Shown in pieces: positions 1-8,023 of a DNA stretch of 51,452 bases. Both the position numbers and the translations under genes were made by a program. Source of the stretch: Rhodanobacter denitrificans (GTDB taxonomy: Bacteria > Pseudomonadota > Gammaproteobacteria > Xanthomonadales > Rhodanobacteraceae); assembly GCA_017848855.1 (NCBI GenBank), contig JAFIHF010000055.1:1-51452 (forward strand). The letters are read 5' to 3'. The notes under the pieces are model-generated. The model saw only the letters and a program-made list of their open reading frames with translations. It was not told where the DNA came from and made no database searches. The first letter of the stretch is position 1, and each line of letters opens with the position of its first letter.

Positions 1-137
1 ACCACCACCGACTGCTGGGGCCGATCGGGAATATCCCGCCAGCGGAAGCCGAAGCGGCTTACTATCGGCAACAGGCTGCGCTGGCCAAGGCCGCGTGACT
101 CAAACCAAACAGCCTCCGAGAAAGTCGGGGCGGTTCA
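1..137 (+). mobile_element. Right end of an IS3-family insertion sequence (truncated by window edge)
   Basis: The segment carries the last codons of an IS3-type transposase ending at 98, then a short non-coding tail ending in an IS3-like terminal repeat at about 113-137. Read on the minus strand this tip starts TGAACCGCCCCGACTTTC, resembling the IS51/IS407-type ends of the family. From 138 onwards the sequence is in-frame HlyD-type coding sequence on the minus strand, so the element tip abuts and interrupts that gene. The left end and the target-site duplication lie outside the window. Confidence 0.8.
3..98 (+). CDS. IS3-family transposase OrfB, C-terminal end (partial)
   Basis: Only the last 31 residues are present, because the gene enters from beyond the left edge. 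The peptide contains GNIPPAEAEAAYYRQQ and ends in a short Ala-rich tail, which matches the typical C-terminus of IS3-family (IS51/IS407-like) integrase-type transposases. The DDE catalytic residues are not in the window. The stop codon is TGA at 96-98, about 39 nt from the element tip, as expected for the 3' end of an IS3 orfB. Confidence 0.8.
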   Translation, partial: HHRLLGPIGNIPPAEAEAAYYRQQAALAKAA

Positions 138-934
138 GTGGCGCGCTGCAGCTCGTTCTGGGCGATGGACTGGGCCACGCCGGCAAGCTGGCGCTCGGTG
201 TCGTTGCGCTTGGCCGCGCTATCCAGCGGGAGTTGCGCCAGTTGCTGCCGGGCCGCATCGAGCTGCTGGCGGGTGTCCAGTTGCTGGCGGACCAGCGCCT
301 TGAGCTGGCTTTGCGCATCCAGCACCGCAGCACGCTGCTGCTGGATTTGCACTTCGGAGACGTAGCCCTTGGCGCCTAGCGGCTCAATGCGTTCGAGCAG
401 GTGCTGGTTGCTGGTCACTTGCTGCCGCACGATGGCTTGCTGGCCGGCGATCTGCGCCAGCTGCGCCTGCAGCAGGGCGAGTTTGCCGCGCAGGGCCTCG
501 GCCTGCTGTTGGGCCAACTGTTGCTGGTTGGCGAGGTCGGCCTGCAGGCGTGCGCGCTGGGCGTCGAGCTGCTGCCCAACCAGGACGTGGGTGTCGCCCA
601 AGGCCGCGCTGTCCTGATCGCTGGAAAGTTCCAGCAGCACGTCGCCGGCCTTGACCCGTTGGCCGTCGTGCACATGCAGCTTGCTGAGGGTGCCGGCACT
701 GGGCGCCACGATATTGAGCAGGCCGGCGCTGGGCACCAGTTGCCCAGCCACGGTTTCGCGGCGGGTGTAGTGGCCGAAGACGAGGAACAACAGGATGGCG
801 GCGGCAAGCGCTACCGCCAGCAGCGTCAGCACCCAACGCGACAAGGGCGCCGCGATGATGATGGAGCCCAGCCATTCGCCGCGGCGGGCCTCCATGACTT
901 CCTGTCTGAACAACGGCGCTCCCGACACTCGCAT
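62..934 (-). pseudogene. HlyD-family secretion adaptor, 3' part removed by IS insertion
   Basis: This encodes a membrane-fusion adaptor of the type used with peptide-exporting ABC transporters (HlyD/CvaA-like). A basic N-terminus with LFRQEVMEARRGEWLG leads into one membrane segment (about residues 31-55), a first half-lipoyl domain (AGTLSKLHVHDGQRVKAGD) and a long Gln/Leu/Ala-rich coiled coil. The second half-lipoyl and beta-barrel parts are missing. After QNELQRAT the frame runs into the IS end at 137 and stops at 62, giving about 290 residues where the family has roughly 400. The start at 934 follows AGGAG closely; an alternative ATG lies at 967. The missing C-terminus predicts loss of function. 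Confidence 0.8.
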
Positions 935-967
935 CGGCTCCTGACTACCTTCGTCCTTGCATCCCAT

Positions 968-1365
968 TGGGATGCACTCCCCACAGAGCGTTCACCGATC
1001 TCTGACAACGTCACTCGAACTGGTGCGGCGGTCCATCGCCAGAGCACGTCCTATGCGTATCCATGGCGCCTCTTCCTTATCAGCCTGCAAGCTGCCATCT
1101 GCGCAGCCTCTAAACCTCTTCCCATCGCAATGGTCCCGCCCAAACGGGAACAGAGCGGATGGACGGACTCGAATCGCAACAGAGAACCTATGCTCCTCTC
1201 GTCCCCGTGGACAAATATGGAAGCAAGGAGGCCAAAAGAAAATTGGGAAAATTACTAGGCCACATGCCGTACAAGCGTGGACCACGCTCAAGCTGATGCC
1301 GAGGTCAGCGGTGCAGACTGGCCTGCAGGGAGCACCCCTAACTGAGACTGGACGCGTCTGGCGTT
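968..1365. other. Gene-poor intergenic stretch, lower GC
   Basis: About 400 bases lie between the interrupted adaptor gene and the response regulator. Open frames exist in several phases, but none shows the strong G/C third-position bias of neighbouring genes or a recognisable motif. The sequence is visibly richer in A and T than the core genes to the right. I looked for a short double-glycine peptide gene that might partner the adaptor and found no convincing one. Confidence 0.5.
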
Positions 1366-2049
1366 TTATGCCTTTACGTCACCATCCAGCTCGCAGATCA
1401 AGCCGTTGGCATAGAGGTAGGGCAGAAGATTGGCGACGTCACGAAGACGAAGCTTCTGGAGGCCGTTGTACTTGTGCGTGGTGACCGTGGAGTAACTGCG
1501 ACCGGTATCAGCCACGATTTCGTTGGCGTTGCATCCACGACAGAAAGCCAGCAATACAGCACGCTCACTCTCGGTGAGAGTCGCCCACGGATGCTCCTTC
1601 AGCACCTTGAAGTCGATGTGGTCATCGACGTATGGCCGCCCCTCGCTGACGGCGACGATCGCATCGACGAGCGCCGTGGGCGGGCTACTCTTGGAGACGT
1701 AGGCCATCGCACCAGAATTTGTCACAGCCTTGAACAGAAAGGGGCTCTCGTCGGCCGAATACACCACCACACGTGCTTGAGGATCAGCGCATCGCACTGC
1801 GCGTACCAGGGCTGCGCGCTTGATGTCACCTGGCATCACGAGATCAAGCACGATGATCCTTGGGATGGCGCTGGGAGTCACACAAAGATCAAGAAGCGCA
1901 CGACTGCATTGCGTAGTGGCGAACCGCTTCTTCGGGATGCCCAACCAGTTCTCGCAGATCTGACGGACCGCCAAGACCACGGAAGGATGATCGTCGGCAA
2001 CAACAAACGTGAAATCGGCCGGGAGCCGGCGGGGCGTTATGGCATCCAT
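1366..2049 (-). CDS. NarL/LuxR-type response regulator
   Basis: This is a 227-residue regulator with an N-terminal receiver domain and a C-terminal LuxR-type helix-turn-helix. The acidic pair D19-D20, the phosphoacceptor D69 in IIVLDLVMPG and a lysine in AYVSKSSPP mark the receiver. The DNA-binding part begins near LTESERAVLLAFCRG (about 155) and includes ADTGRSYSTVTTHKYN. It resembles RcsB-like regulators. No sensor kinase gene adjoins it; the nearest upstream sequence has no clear gene. A GAGGGCG Shine-Dalgarno precedes ATG 2049, and a hairpin covers the start. Codon use is less GC-biased than in core genes, consistent with transferred DNA. Confidence 0.88.
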   Translation of the reverse strand: MDAITPRRLPADFTFVVADDHPSVVLAVRQICENWLGIPKKRFATTQCSRALLDLCVTPSAIPRIIVLDLVMPGDIKRAALVRAVRCADPQARVVVYSADESPFLFKAVTNSGAMAYVSKSSPPTALVDAIVAVSEGRPYVDDHIDFKVLKEHPWATLTESERAVLLAFCRGCNANEIVADTGRSYSTVTTHKYNGLQKLRLRDVANLLPYLYANGLICELDGDVKA

Positions 2050-2056
2050 AACGCCC
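2032..2056 (-). promoter_or_regulatory. Start-codon hairpin of the LuxR-type regulator
   Basis: Two perfect 11-bp arms (2032-2042 and 2046-2056) are separated by three bases. On the regulator mRNA the stem contains part of the Shine-Dalgarno sequence and the AUG at 2049-2047. If folded, this would hide the ribosome-binding region. The structure is directly visible; a regulatory role is inference. Confidence 0.5.
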
Positions 2057-2785
2057 TCAGCTTTTGTAGAACGACTGACGCTGTGCGTCGCGATGTGACC
2101 AAAGTACTCATGTTCTTGTCACCATCCGCCCTCGTGTGGGTTTCCTTGTTGCGATACGCCCCGTCGCGACCTCAATCAAGCCCTGTTCAACGACCTCAAC
2201 GCATCGAGACGGGCATCCCAAGCCGATCGTCTGGGGCGCCAACCGAGGTCGCGTGCCGCCTTCTCGCACACCGCAGAGGTCGTGTCCAACATTGAAATCA
2301 AAGTCGGAAGGGCCTTCTGCATGAACAGACGACCGACCTTGGCGACTGCACGGACGATGCCAAAACGCATGCGGCAGATCTTCCGGCCCTCATCCAGCCC
2401 TTTGCGAATACAGTTTCCGCCCAGCGCGACCACATCGGTCGCGGCAAGGTTGCAGACCCCGCGGACGTCCTGCTGGAGGCCAGCAACCACGGCGTCCACC
2501 ACGGCGTCCCCGTGTACCATCTGCCGCTTCGGCGGCTTGACGCCAAAATCCAGCCAGACCGGAAGCAGAAAGATCTCGTGGAGGAACTTCTGGGCCTTCG
2601 CTCCCTCACCAAGTGCGCTTGGGATTGGATGGCCTCGGGCATCCGGCACGACCAGCAGCAGGCGCAGCTGATGGGCTGGTTCCATACCAAGAATCGGGTG
2701 CAGTAGCAGGGCCCGGCATAGGGTTGTCCGGCTTACTGACCGTTTTCCGGCAAGCAAGTCGCCCGGTCAGCATTAGACTTGCGCG
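2050..2785. other. Gene-poor region, possibly decayed coding sequence
   Basis: No gene could be recognised here. Frames are open on both strands between about 2176 and 2757, but none matches a family I know. On the plus strand, the frame from 2296 to 2706 shows the expected order of GC by codon position (third highest, second lowest; by manual count about three quarters G/C at third positions). It lacks a good start codon and is closed upstream by a stop at 2293-2295. A decayed gene remnant is possible. The last bases hold the promoter of the next gene. Confidence 0.35.
2774..2779 (+). promoter_or_regulatory. -10 element TAGACT, leaderless-type, for the FAD oxidase
   Basis: TAGACT is followed by exactly six bases and then ATG 2786. 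A start site about 7 nt after the hexamer would coincide with the A of the start codon, giving a leaderless mRNA. There is no Shine-Dalgarno sequence in front of the ATG. No clear -35 box is visible. Confidence 0.5.
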
Positions 2786-4159
2786 ATGCCACTGCCCCCC
2801 GCCTTTCTCAACCGACTGCTCGCGACATTCCCGGCCGGCACCATGACCACCAGCGAGGCGGAGCGTCGTGCCGCCGCCCGCGACAACTCCCGCTACGAGC
2901 ACCTGCCCGACGCCGTGGTGTTCCCCACCGAGCACGCGCAGGTGGAAGCGCTGGTGCGCGCCTGCCGCGAGCATCGCGCGGCGCTCACCGCGCGCGGCGG
3001 TGGTACCAGTTCCACCGGCGCATCGGTGCCGGTGGCGGGTGGCGTGGTGGCGAATTTCCAGCGCATGAACCGCATCCTGCGCATCGATCCGGACAACCGC
3101 CTCGCGGTGGTGGAGCCGGGCGTGACGAACGAGGCGCTGCAGCAGGCGCTGGCGCCGCACGGCTTCTTCTGGGCGCCCGATCCGGGCTCGGCGCCGTGGT
3201 GCTGCGTGGGCGGCAATCTCGCCTGCAACGCTTCCGGGCCGCACGCGGTGAAATACGGCTCGACGCGTGACAACGTGCTGGGCCTGCGCGCGGTGGCCGG
3301 CAGCGGCGCGAGCTTCCGCTGCGGCACGCAGACCACCAAGAGCGCGATCGGCTACGACCTCACGCGCCTGCTGGTCGGTTCGGAAGGCACGCTGGCCGTG
3401 ATCACCGAGGCCACGCTGAAACTCACGCCCAAGCCATCCGCGGTGCGCACGCTGCGCGCCAGCTATCGCGACACGGCCAGCGCCGCGAAGGCCGTGGCGC
3501 GGATCATGGCGCAGCCGGCCACGCCCTGCGCGCTGGAGTTCATGGACGCGCTGGCGCTCAAGCTGGCCCGCGATTTCATGCCCGACGCCGGCGTGCCGCA
3601 GGCGCAGGCGCTGCTGCTGATCGAGGTGGACGGCGAACCGCACGCGCTGGACGGCGCGGTCGCCGCCATCGAGGCCGCCGCGCGCGTGGACGGCCTCGAA
3701 CGGTTGGAAGTCGCCCGCGACGCGGCGCAGACGCAGGCGCTGTGGGCCGCGCGCAAGGCGCTGTCGCTGGCCCAGCGCGCGGCCACCCAGCACAAGATCA
3801 ACGAGGACGTGGTGGTGCCGGTGAGCCGCCTGCCCGAACTGGTGGACGGCGTGCGCCAACTGGCGGAAAAACACGCCGTGCCCGTGGTGAGCTTCGGCCA
3901 CGCCGGCAACGGCAACCTGCACGTGAACCTGCTGCCGCGCGACGTGGACGAGATCGAGCGCGCCTACGCCGCCCTGCCCGAGCTATTCGCGCTGGTGATC
4001 GCGCTGGACGGCACGATCTCCGGCGAGCACGGTATCGGCGTGGTGAAGCGCGAGTTCATGCCGCTGGCGTTGCCCGCTGCAACGCTGGAGCTGATGCGCG
4101 GCATCAAGGCTGCGTTCGATCCCGATGGCATCCTCAACCCGGGCAAGTTGCTGCCATGA
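2786..4159 (+). CDS. FAD-linked oxidase, D-lactate dehydrogenase/GlcD type
   Basis: This 457-residue flavoprotein has the FAD-binding PCMH fold followed by an FAD-oxidase C-terminal domain, as in bacterial D-lactate dehydrogenases (cytochrome) and glycolate oxidase GlcD. Visible motifs are RGGGTSSTG (70-78), GSEGTLAVITEATL, GHAGNGNLHVN (about 370), SGEHGIGVVKREF (about 411) and the C-terminal FDPDGILNPGK. It likely oxidises D-lactate or another 2-hydroxyacid and passes electrons to quinone or cytochrome. Exact substrate is not decidable from sequence. No iron-sulfur partner gene is adjacent. Its stop overlaps the next start by 4 nt (ATGA). Confidence 0.87.
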   Translation: MPLPPAFLNRLLATFPAGTMTTSEAERRAAARDNSRYEHLPDAVVFPTEHAQVEALVRACREHRAALTARGGGTSSTGASVPVAGGVVANFQRMNRILRIDPDNRLAVVEPGVTNEALQQALAPHGFFWAPDPGSAPWCCVGGNLACNASGPHAVKYGSTRDNVLGLRAVAGSGASFRCGTQTTKSAIGYDLTRLLVGSEGTLAVITEATLKLTPKPSAVRTLRASYRDTASAAKAVARIMAQPATPCALEFMDALALKLARDFMPDAGVPQAQALLLIEVDGEPHALDGAVAAIEAAARVDGLERLEVARDAAQTQALWAARKALSLAQRAATQHKINEDVVVPVSRLPELVDGVRQLAEKHAVPVVSFGHAGNGNLHVNLLPRDVDEIERAYAALPELFALVIALDGTISGEHGIGVVKREFMPLALPAATLELMRGIKAAFDPDGILNPGKLLP

Positions 4160-4752
4160 GCAAGCCGGAATCCTTCGATCACCTGATGGCGCGCATCCGC
4201 GCCTGCCGCATCTGCGAAGCCCATCTGCCGCTGGGGCCGCGGCCGGTGCTGCAGGCGTCGCTGCAATCGCGGCTGCTGATCGTGAGCCAGGCGCCGGGGC
4301 GCAAGGTGCACGAGACCGGCATCCCGTTCAACGACCCCAGCGGCGACCGCCTGCGCGATTGGCTGGGCGTGGACAAAACCACGTTCTACGACGCCGACAA
4401 GATCGCCATCGTGCCGATGGGCTTCTGCTTCCCCGGCACCGGCAAGGGCGGCGACCTGCCGCCGCGCCCCGAGTGCGCGCCGGCCTGGCATCCGCTGCTG
4501 CTGCCGCGGCTCACGCAGGTGCGGCTGACGCTGGCGATCGGCCAGTATGCGCAGGCAGGCATGCTCGGCGAACGGCGCGGCCGCACGCTCACCGAGACCG
4601 TGCAGGCCTGGCGCGAGCACCTCGCGCACGGCGTGCTGCCGCTGCCGCATCCCAGCCCGCGCAACCGGCCGTGGCTGATGCGCCATCCGTGGTTCGAGGC
4701 CGAGCTGCTGCCGGTGCTGCGCGCACGCGTGGCGGCGGCGCTGCACGATTGA
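4156..4752 (+). CDS. Uracil-DNA glycosylase family protein
   Basis: A 198-residue protein of the COG1573-type uracil-DNA glycosylase superfamily. The water-activating loop motif reads SQAPGRKVHETGIPFNDPSG (44-63), and the DNA-binding motif is LPHPSPRN (about 164-171). A CRIC pair at residues 17-20 and single Cys in GFCFPG and RPECAP could be metal ligands, but the classical family-4 iron-sulfur spacing is not obvious. It presumably acts in base-excision repair or on nucleic acid in an unknown way. The start overlaps the upstream stop (ATGA), so it is translationally coupled to the oxidase gene. Confidence 0.82.
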   Translation: MSKPESFDHLMARIRACRICEAHLPLGPRPVLQASLQSRLLIVSQAPGRKVHETGIPFNDPSGDRLRDWLGVDKTTFYDADKIAIVPMGFCFPGTGKGGDLPPRPECAPAWHPLLLPRLTQVRLTLAIGQYAQAGMLGERRGRTLTETVQAWREHLAHGVLPLPHPSPRNRPWLMRHPWFEAELLPVLRARVAAALHD

Positions 4753-4863
4753 CTCCGCCGCGCTGCGACGCGCCTTGCCGCCTCGCCGAGGCTTCCTCTA
4801 ACCTGCCCGGATCGAACGCATGGCCACGGGATCGTCCCCGGCCGCACAGGGGATGCCACACCC

Positions 4864-6150
4864 ATGAGCCTCAAGCTCCGCCTCGTCGTCCTGAACTTTC
4901 TCCAGTACTACGTCTGGGGCGCCTGGCTGCTGACCATCGGCACGTGGTGGTTCCAGACCCTGCACTGGTCGGGCACCAGCTTCGGCGCGATCTTCTCGAC
5001 CATGGGCATCGCCTCGCTGTTCATGCCTTCGCTGGCCGGCATCGTGGCGGACAAGTGGATCAATGCCGAGCGGCTGTACGGCCTGTTCCACCTCCTGGGC
5101 GCGGCGATGCTGCTGGCGATACCGCTGGCCGGCGATCCGCAGCGGATGTTCTGGGCGGTGCTGCTGTACATGTGCTTCTACATGCCCACCATCTCGCTCT
5201 CGATCACGGTGGCGTACAACGCGCTGAAGCAGGACGGCCTCGACGTGGTGAGCACCTACCCGCCGATCCGCGTGTGGGGCACGGTGGGCTTCATCGCCGC
5301 CACCTGGACGACGAGCCTGCTCGGCTTCAAGGCCTCCGCGGCGCAGTTCCACGTGGCGGCGGGCGCCTCGCTGCTGCTGGGGCTGTACGCGTTCACCCTG
5401 CCCAAGTGCCTGCCCAAGCTCGATGCCGCGCACAGCCGCAGCCTGGTCGACCGCCTCGGCCTCACCTCGTTCGTGCTGTTCCGGAACCGCAACATGGCGG
5501 TGTTCTTCGTCTTCGCGATGCTGCTGGGCGCCGCGTTGCAGCTCACCAACGCCTATGGCGACGCCTTCCTCAGCGACTTCGTCAAGGTGCCCGAGTACGC
5601 CAACCTGCTCACGGTGAAGTACTCCACCATCATCATCTCGATCTCGCAGTTCTCGGAAACCGCGTTCATCCTCACCATCCCGTTCTTCCTGAAGCGCTTC
5701 GGCATCAAGGCGGTGATGACGATGAGCATGCTGGCCTGGGTGCTGCGCTTCGGCCTGTTCGCGTTCGGCAACCCGGAGCCGCTCGGCGGGCTGTGGATGA
5801 TCGTGCTGTCGTGCATCGTCTACGGCATGGCGTTCGACTTCTTCAACATCTCCGGCTCGCTGTTCGTCGAAGGCCAGGCCGACCCGAAGATCCGCGCCAG
5901 CGCGCAGGGCCTGTTCATGCTGATGACCAACGGCGTCGGCGCGGTGCTGGGCAGCCTGATCGCGGGCTTCGTGATCGACCGCTTCTTCACCGACCACGCC
6001 TGCAACGACGCGGTGCTGATCTGCAAGGACTGGCACGGCATCTGGCTGGCCTTCGCCTGCTACGCGCTGGTGATGGCGGTGCTGTTCGTGCCGCTGTTCA
6101 AGCACCGGCACGTGCCGGCCGCGGCAGCGCACGCGGTGCCCGGCCACTGA
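4864..6150 (+). CDS. Nucleoside:H+ symporter family MFS permease (NupG/XapB-like)
   Basis: This 428-residue inner-membrane protein has about 12 hydrophobic segments and begins MSLKLRLVVLNFLQYYVWGA, the typical start of the nucleoside-H+ symporter branch of the major facilitator superfamily. Other family signatures are GTVGFIAA and the SAQGLFMLMTNGVGA stretch. It likely imports nucleosides with protons. A gap of about 110 nt separates it from the upstream gene. It converges tail to tail with the diguanylate cyclase gene with only 10 nt between the stops. Confidence 0.85.
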   Translation: MSLKLRLVVLNFLQYYVWGAWLLTIGTWWFQTLHWSGTSFGAIFSTMGIASLFMPSLAGIVADKWINAERLYGLFHLLGAAMLLAIPLAGDPQRMFWAVLLYMCFYMPTISLSITVAYNALKQDGLDVVSTYPPIRVWGTVGFIAATWTTSLLGFKASAAQFHVAAGASLLLGLYAFTLPKCLPKLDAAHSRSLVDRLGLTSFVLFRNRNMAVFFVFAMLLGAALQLTNAYGDAFLSDFVKVPEYANLLTVKYSTIIISISQFSETAFILTIPFFLKRFGIKAVMTMSMLAWVLRFGLFAFGNPEPLGGLWMIVLSCIVYGMAFDFFNISGSLFVEGQADPKIRASAQGLFMLMTNGVGAVLGSLIAGFVIDRFFTDHACNDAVLICKDWHGIWLAFACYALVMAVLFVPLFKHRHVPAAAAHAVPGH

Positions 6151-6160
6151 TTCGACTGAT

Positions 6161-7939
6161 TCAGCCGGCCAGCTTGCTGGCCGCCACCTGGTCGCGGCCG
6201 CCGGACTTGGCCACATACAGCGCCTGGTCGGCCGCGCGCATCCAGCTCGACAGGTCGTGGCAGCGCACGCCGTCGAACTGCGCCACGCCGATGCTGATCG
6301 TCAGCTTGCCCACCGGCAGGTCCTTCGGCAGCGCCAGCGCGGCCGCGCCCGCGCGCAGGGCTTCGGCCAGCCGCATGCCGGCCGTCAGGCCCATCCGCGG
6401 GCACAGCACGGCGAACTCCTCGCCGCCGATGCGCGCCACGAAGCAGGCGTCGCCGACCGTGCCGCGCAGGTGGTCGGTGAGCAGCCGCAGCACGCGGTCG
6501 CCCTGCGGATGGCCGATGCTGTCGTTGATGCACTTGAAATGGTCGATGTCGATCAGCAGCAGCACGTGCAGCGGCGTCCGCGCGTCGCGCGCGCCGCCCA
6601 GCAGCTCGCTGGCGCGCTGCTGGAACGCGCGCCGGTTCGCGATGCCGGTGAGCGGATCGCGCAGCGTCTGCGCCTGCAGCTCGGCGGCGTGCCGGCGCTG
6701 CGCGCGCAGCAGCAACGCGAGCAGGCCGACGATCAGCAGCAGCGCCGCCGCCAGCAGCGCGATCGTCAGGCTGACCAGGCGCTGGCGCCGCTGCTGCTCG
6801 TGCCGGCGCGCCGCCTCGGCCTGCGCCGCCTTGAGCTGCAGGTCCTTCAGCTCGTTGGCGTGCTCCAGCTCGCCGATGCGCAGCTCCTTCTCGCGCGCGG
6901 CGTAGCGCTGCTCCAGTTCGAGCTCGATCGCGCGCAGCGCCGGGGTGTCGATGTTGCTGCTCAGCCTGACCACCTCGCGTTCGTCCGCCAGGGCCTGGCG
7001 CAGCTGGCCGACCTGCTCGGCCAGCCGGCTCTCCACCTGCAGCATGTCGATCAACTGGCCGTTGATGCCGGCCTTGCGCGCCTGCGCCACGGTTTCCCGC
7101 ATCCGCGCGTAGGCCTGGCGATGGCGGCCCAGCGCCGCCTCGGCCCGGGCGATGTCGGTGCTGGAGTTCAGCGCGTCGCTGATCCGCCCGCTGGCCAGTT
7201 CCTGCTTCAACGAGGCCTGCGACAAGGCCAGCGCCTCGCGCGCACGGCCCAGCTTCAGGTACATCTGCGCCAGGTTGTCGCCCACCATCACCACCAGCTG
7301 TTCCGCCTTGGCCTTCGCGAAGTGCTGGCGCGCGCGCTCGTAGGCGACGGTTGCGTCGTCGACCCGGTTCAGCGTGGCCAGCGCGATGCCCGCGTCGTTC
7401 TCGGCATCGCCCTGGCCGTAGTCGTCGCCCAGCGCGCGATACGCCGTCACCGCCTGGTTGCACAGCGGCAGCGCCTTGGACGGCTTTTCGTCCAGCGCGT
7501 AGGCGTCGCACAGCTGAAAGCGCGCCCAGGCCACGATCTCCGGATCGGCCTCGCCCAGCACCCGGTTCGCCGCCTTCAGCGCCTCGCCCATGCCGTCGCC
7601 GAAACCGTTCGCGATGTCGTGGCGCGCGCGCAGGAAGCCTGCCGCCGCCGCGGCCACCGGGTCGTGCGCCACCGTGGCGAGGCCGTTGAGCCGCAGCGTG
7701 GCCTCGGCCAGCGCGGCATCGTCGTTGCTGTTGATCGCGGCCGTGCCCATGCCCCACAGCAACTCGCGCTCGCGCGCGGGCGGCAGCGTGCTGCCCGCCT
7801 GGTCGAGCTGGTGGCGCACCGAGGCGATCAGGCCGCGCGGATCGGTCACGGCGCGTTCGCGCAACGCGTTCATCGACGCCGCGACGACAGGCGTCGCCGT
7901 CAGCGCCAGCAGCAGACCTAGCCACGCCCCCCGAAGCAT
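6161..7939 (-). CDS. TPR-containing diguanylate cyclase (GGDEF)
   Basis: A 592-residue sensor enzyme. A signal-like N-terminus (MLRGAWLGLLLALTATPVVA) leads to a large helical region with TPR-like repeats, probably periplasmic, then a coiled coil, a membrane segment (about 388-412) and a GGDEF domain starting at DPLTG (428). The active-site signature is GGEEF at 505-509, so c-di-GMP synthesis is expected. The usual RxxD inhibitory site upstream of GGEEF is absent (GDAC instead), which predicts no product inhibition by that route. ATG 7939 was chosen because it starts the signal peptide. It is divergent from dusB. Confidence 0.88.
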   Translation of the reverse strand: MLRGAWLGLLLALTATPVVAASMNALRERAVTDPRGLIASVRHQLDQAGSTLPPARERELLWGMGTAAINSNDDAALAEATLRLNGLATVAHDPVAAAAAGFLRARHDIANGFGDGMGEALKAANRVLGEADPEIVAWARFQLCDAYALDEKPSKALPLCNQAVTAYRALGDDYGQGDAENDAGIALATLNRVDDATVAYERARQHFAKAKAEQLVVMVGDNLAQMYLKLGRAREALALSQASLKQELASGRISDALNSSTDIARAEAALGRHRQAYARMRETVAQARKAGINGQLIDMLQVESRLAEQVGQLRQALADEREVVRLSSNIDTPALRAIELELEQRYAAREKELRIGELEHANELKDLQLKAAQAEAARRHEQQRRQRLVSLTIALLAAALLLIVGLLALLLRAQRRHAAELQAQTLRDPLTGIANRRAFQQRASELLGGARDARTPLHVLLLIDIDHFKCINDSIGHPQGDRVLRLLTDHLRGTVGDACFVARIGGEEFAVLCPRMGLTAGMRLAEALRAGAAALALPKDLPVGKLTISIGVAQFDGVRCHDLSSWMRAADQALYVAKSGGRDQVAASKLAG

Positions 7940-8011
7940 CCCAAGCCTATTCCCTGTCAAGTGCCTCTCGTCGCGATCATAGCGTTTCCGGGCTGCCGCC
8001 ACAGCTCCGCT

Positions 8012-8017
8012 TACAAT
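8012..8017 (+). promoter_or_regulatory. -10 element TACAAT, leaderless-type, for dusB
   Basis: TACAAT is followed by exactly six bases and ATG 8024, so transcription would start at or next to the start codon. No Shine-Dalgarno sequence precedes the ATG. The upstream -35 region is not recognisable. Confidence 0.55.
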
Positions 8018-8023
8018 GGCGAG

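Noticed and set aside
992-1291. A small minus-strand frame upstream of the adaptor, considered as an export substrate peptide
   Set aside because: No double-glycine leader, no peptide-like C-terminus and poor codon bias.
2176-2757. A 193-codon open frame on the minus strand
   Set aside because: No recognisable family, weak third-position GC bias and a stronger coding-like periodicity on the opposite strand. Not supportable as a gene.
2606-3922. A 438-codon minus-strand frame opposite the FAD oxidase
   Set aside because: It is His/Arg/Gly-rich and antisense to a gene with clear motifs; a shadow.
4125-6905. A 926-codon open frame on the plus strand across three genes
   Set aside because: It is out of frame with the uracil-DNA glycosylase and nucleoside permease genes and antisense to the cyclase. 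Its composition (Arg, Ala, Gly, Pro, His) is that of a shadow frame in high-GC DNA.
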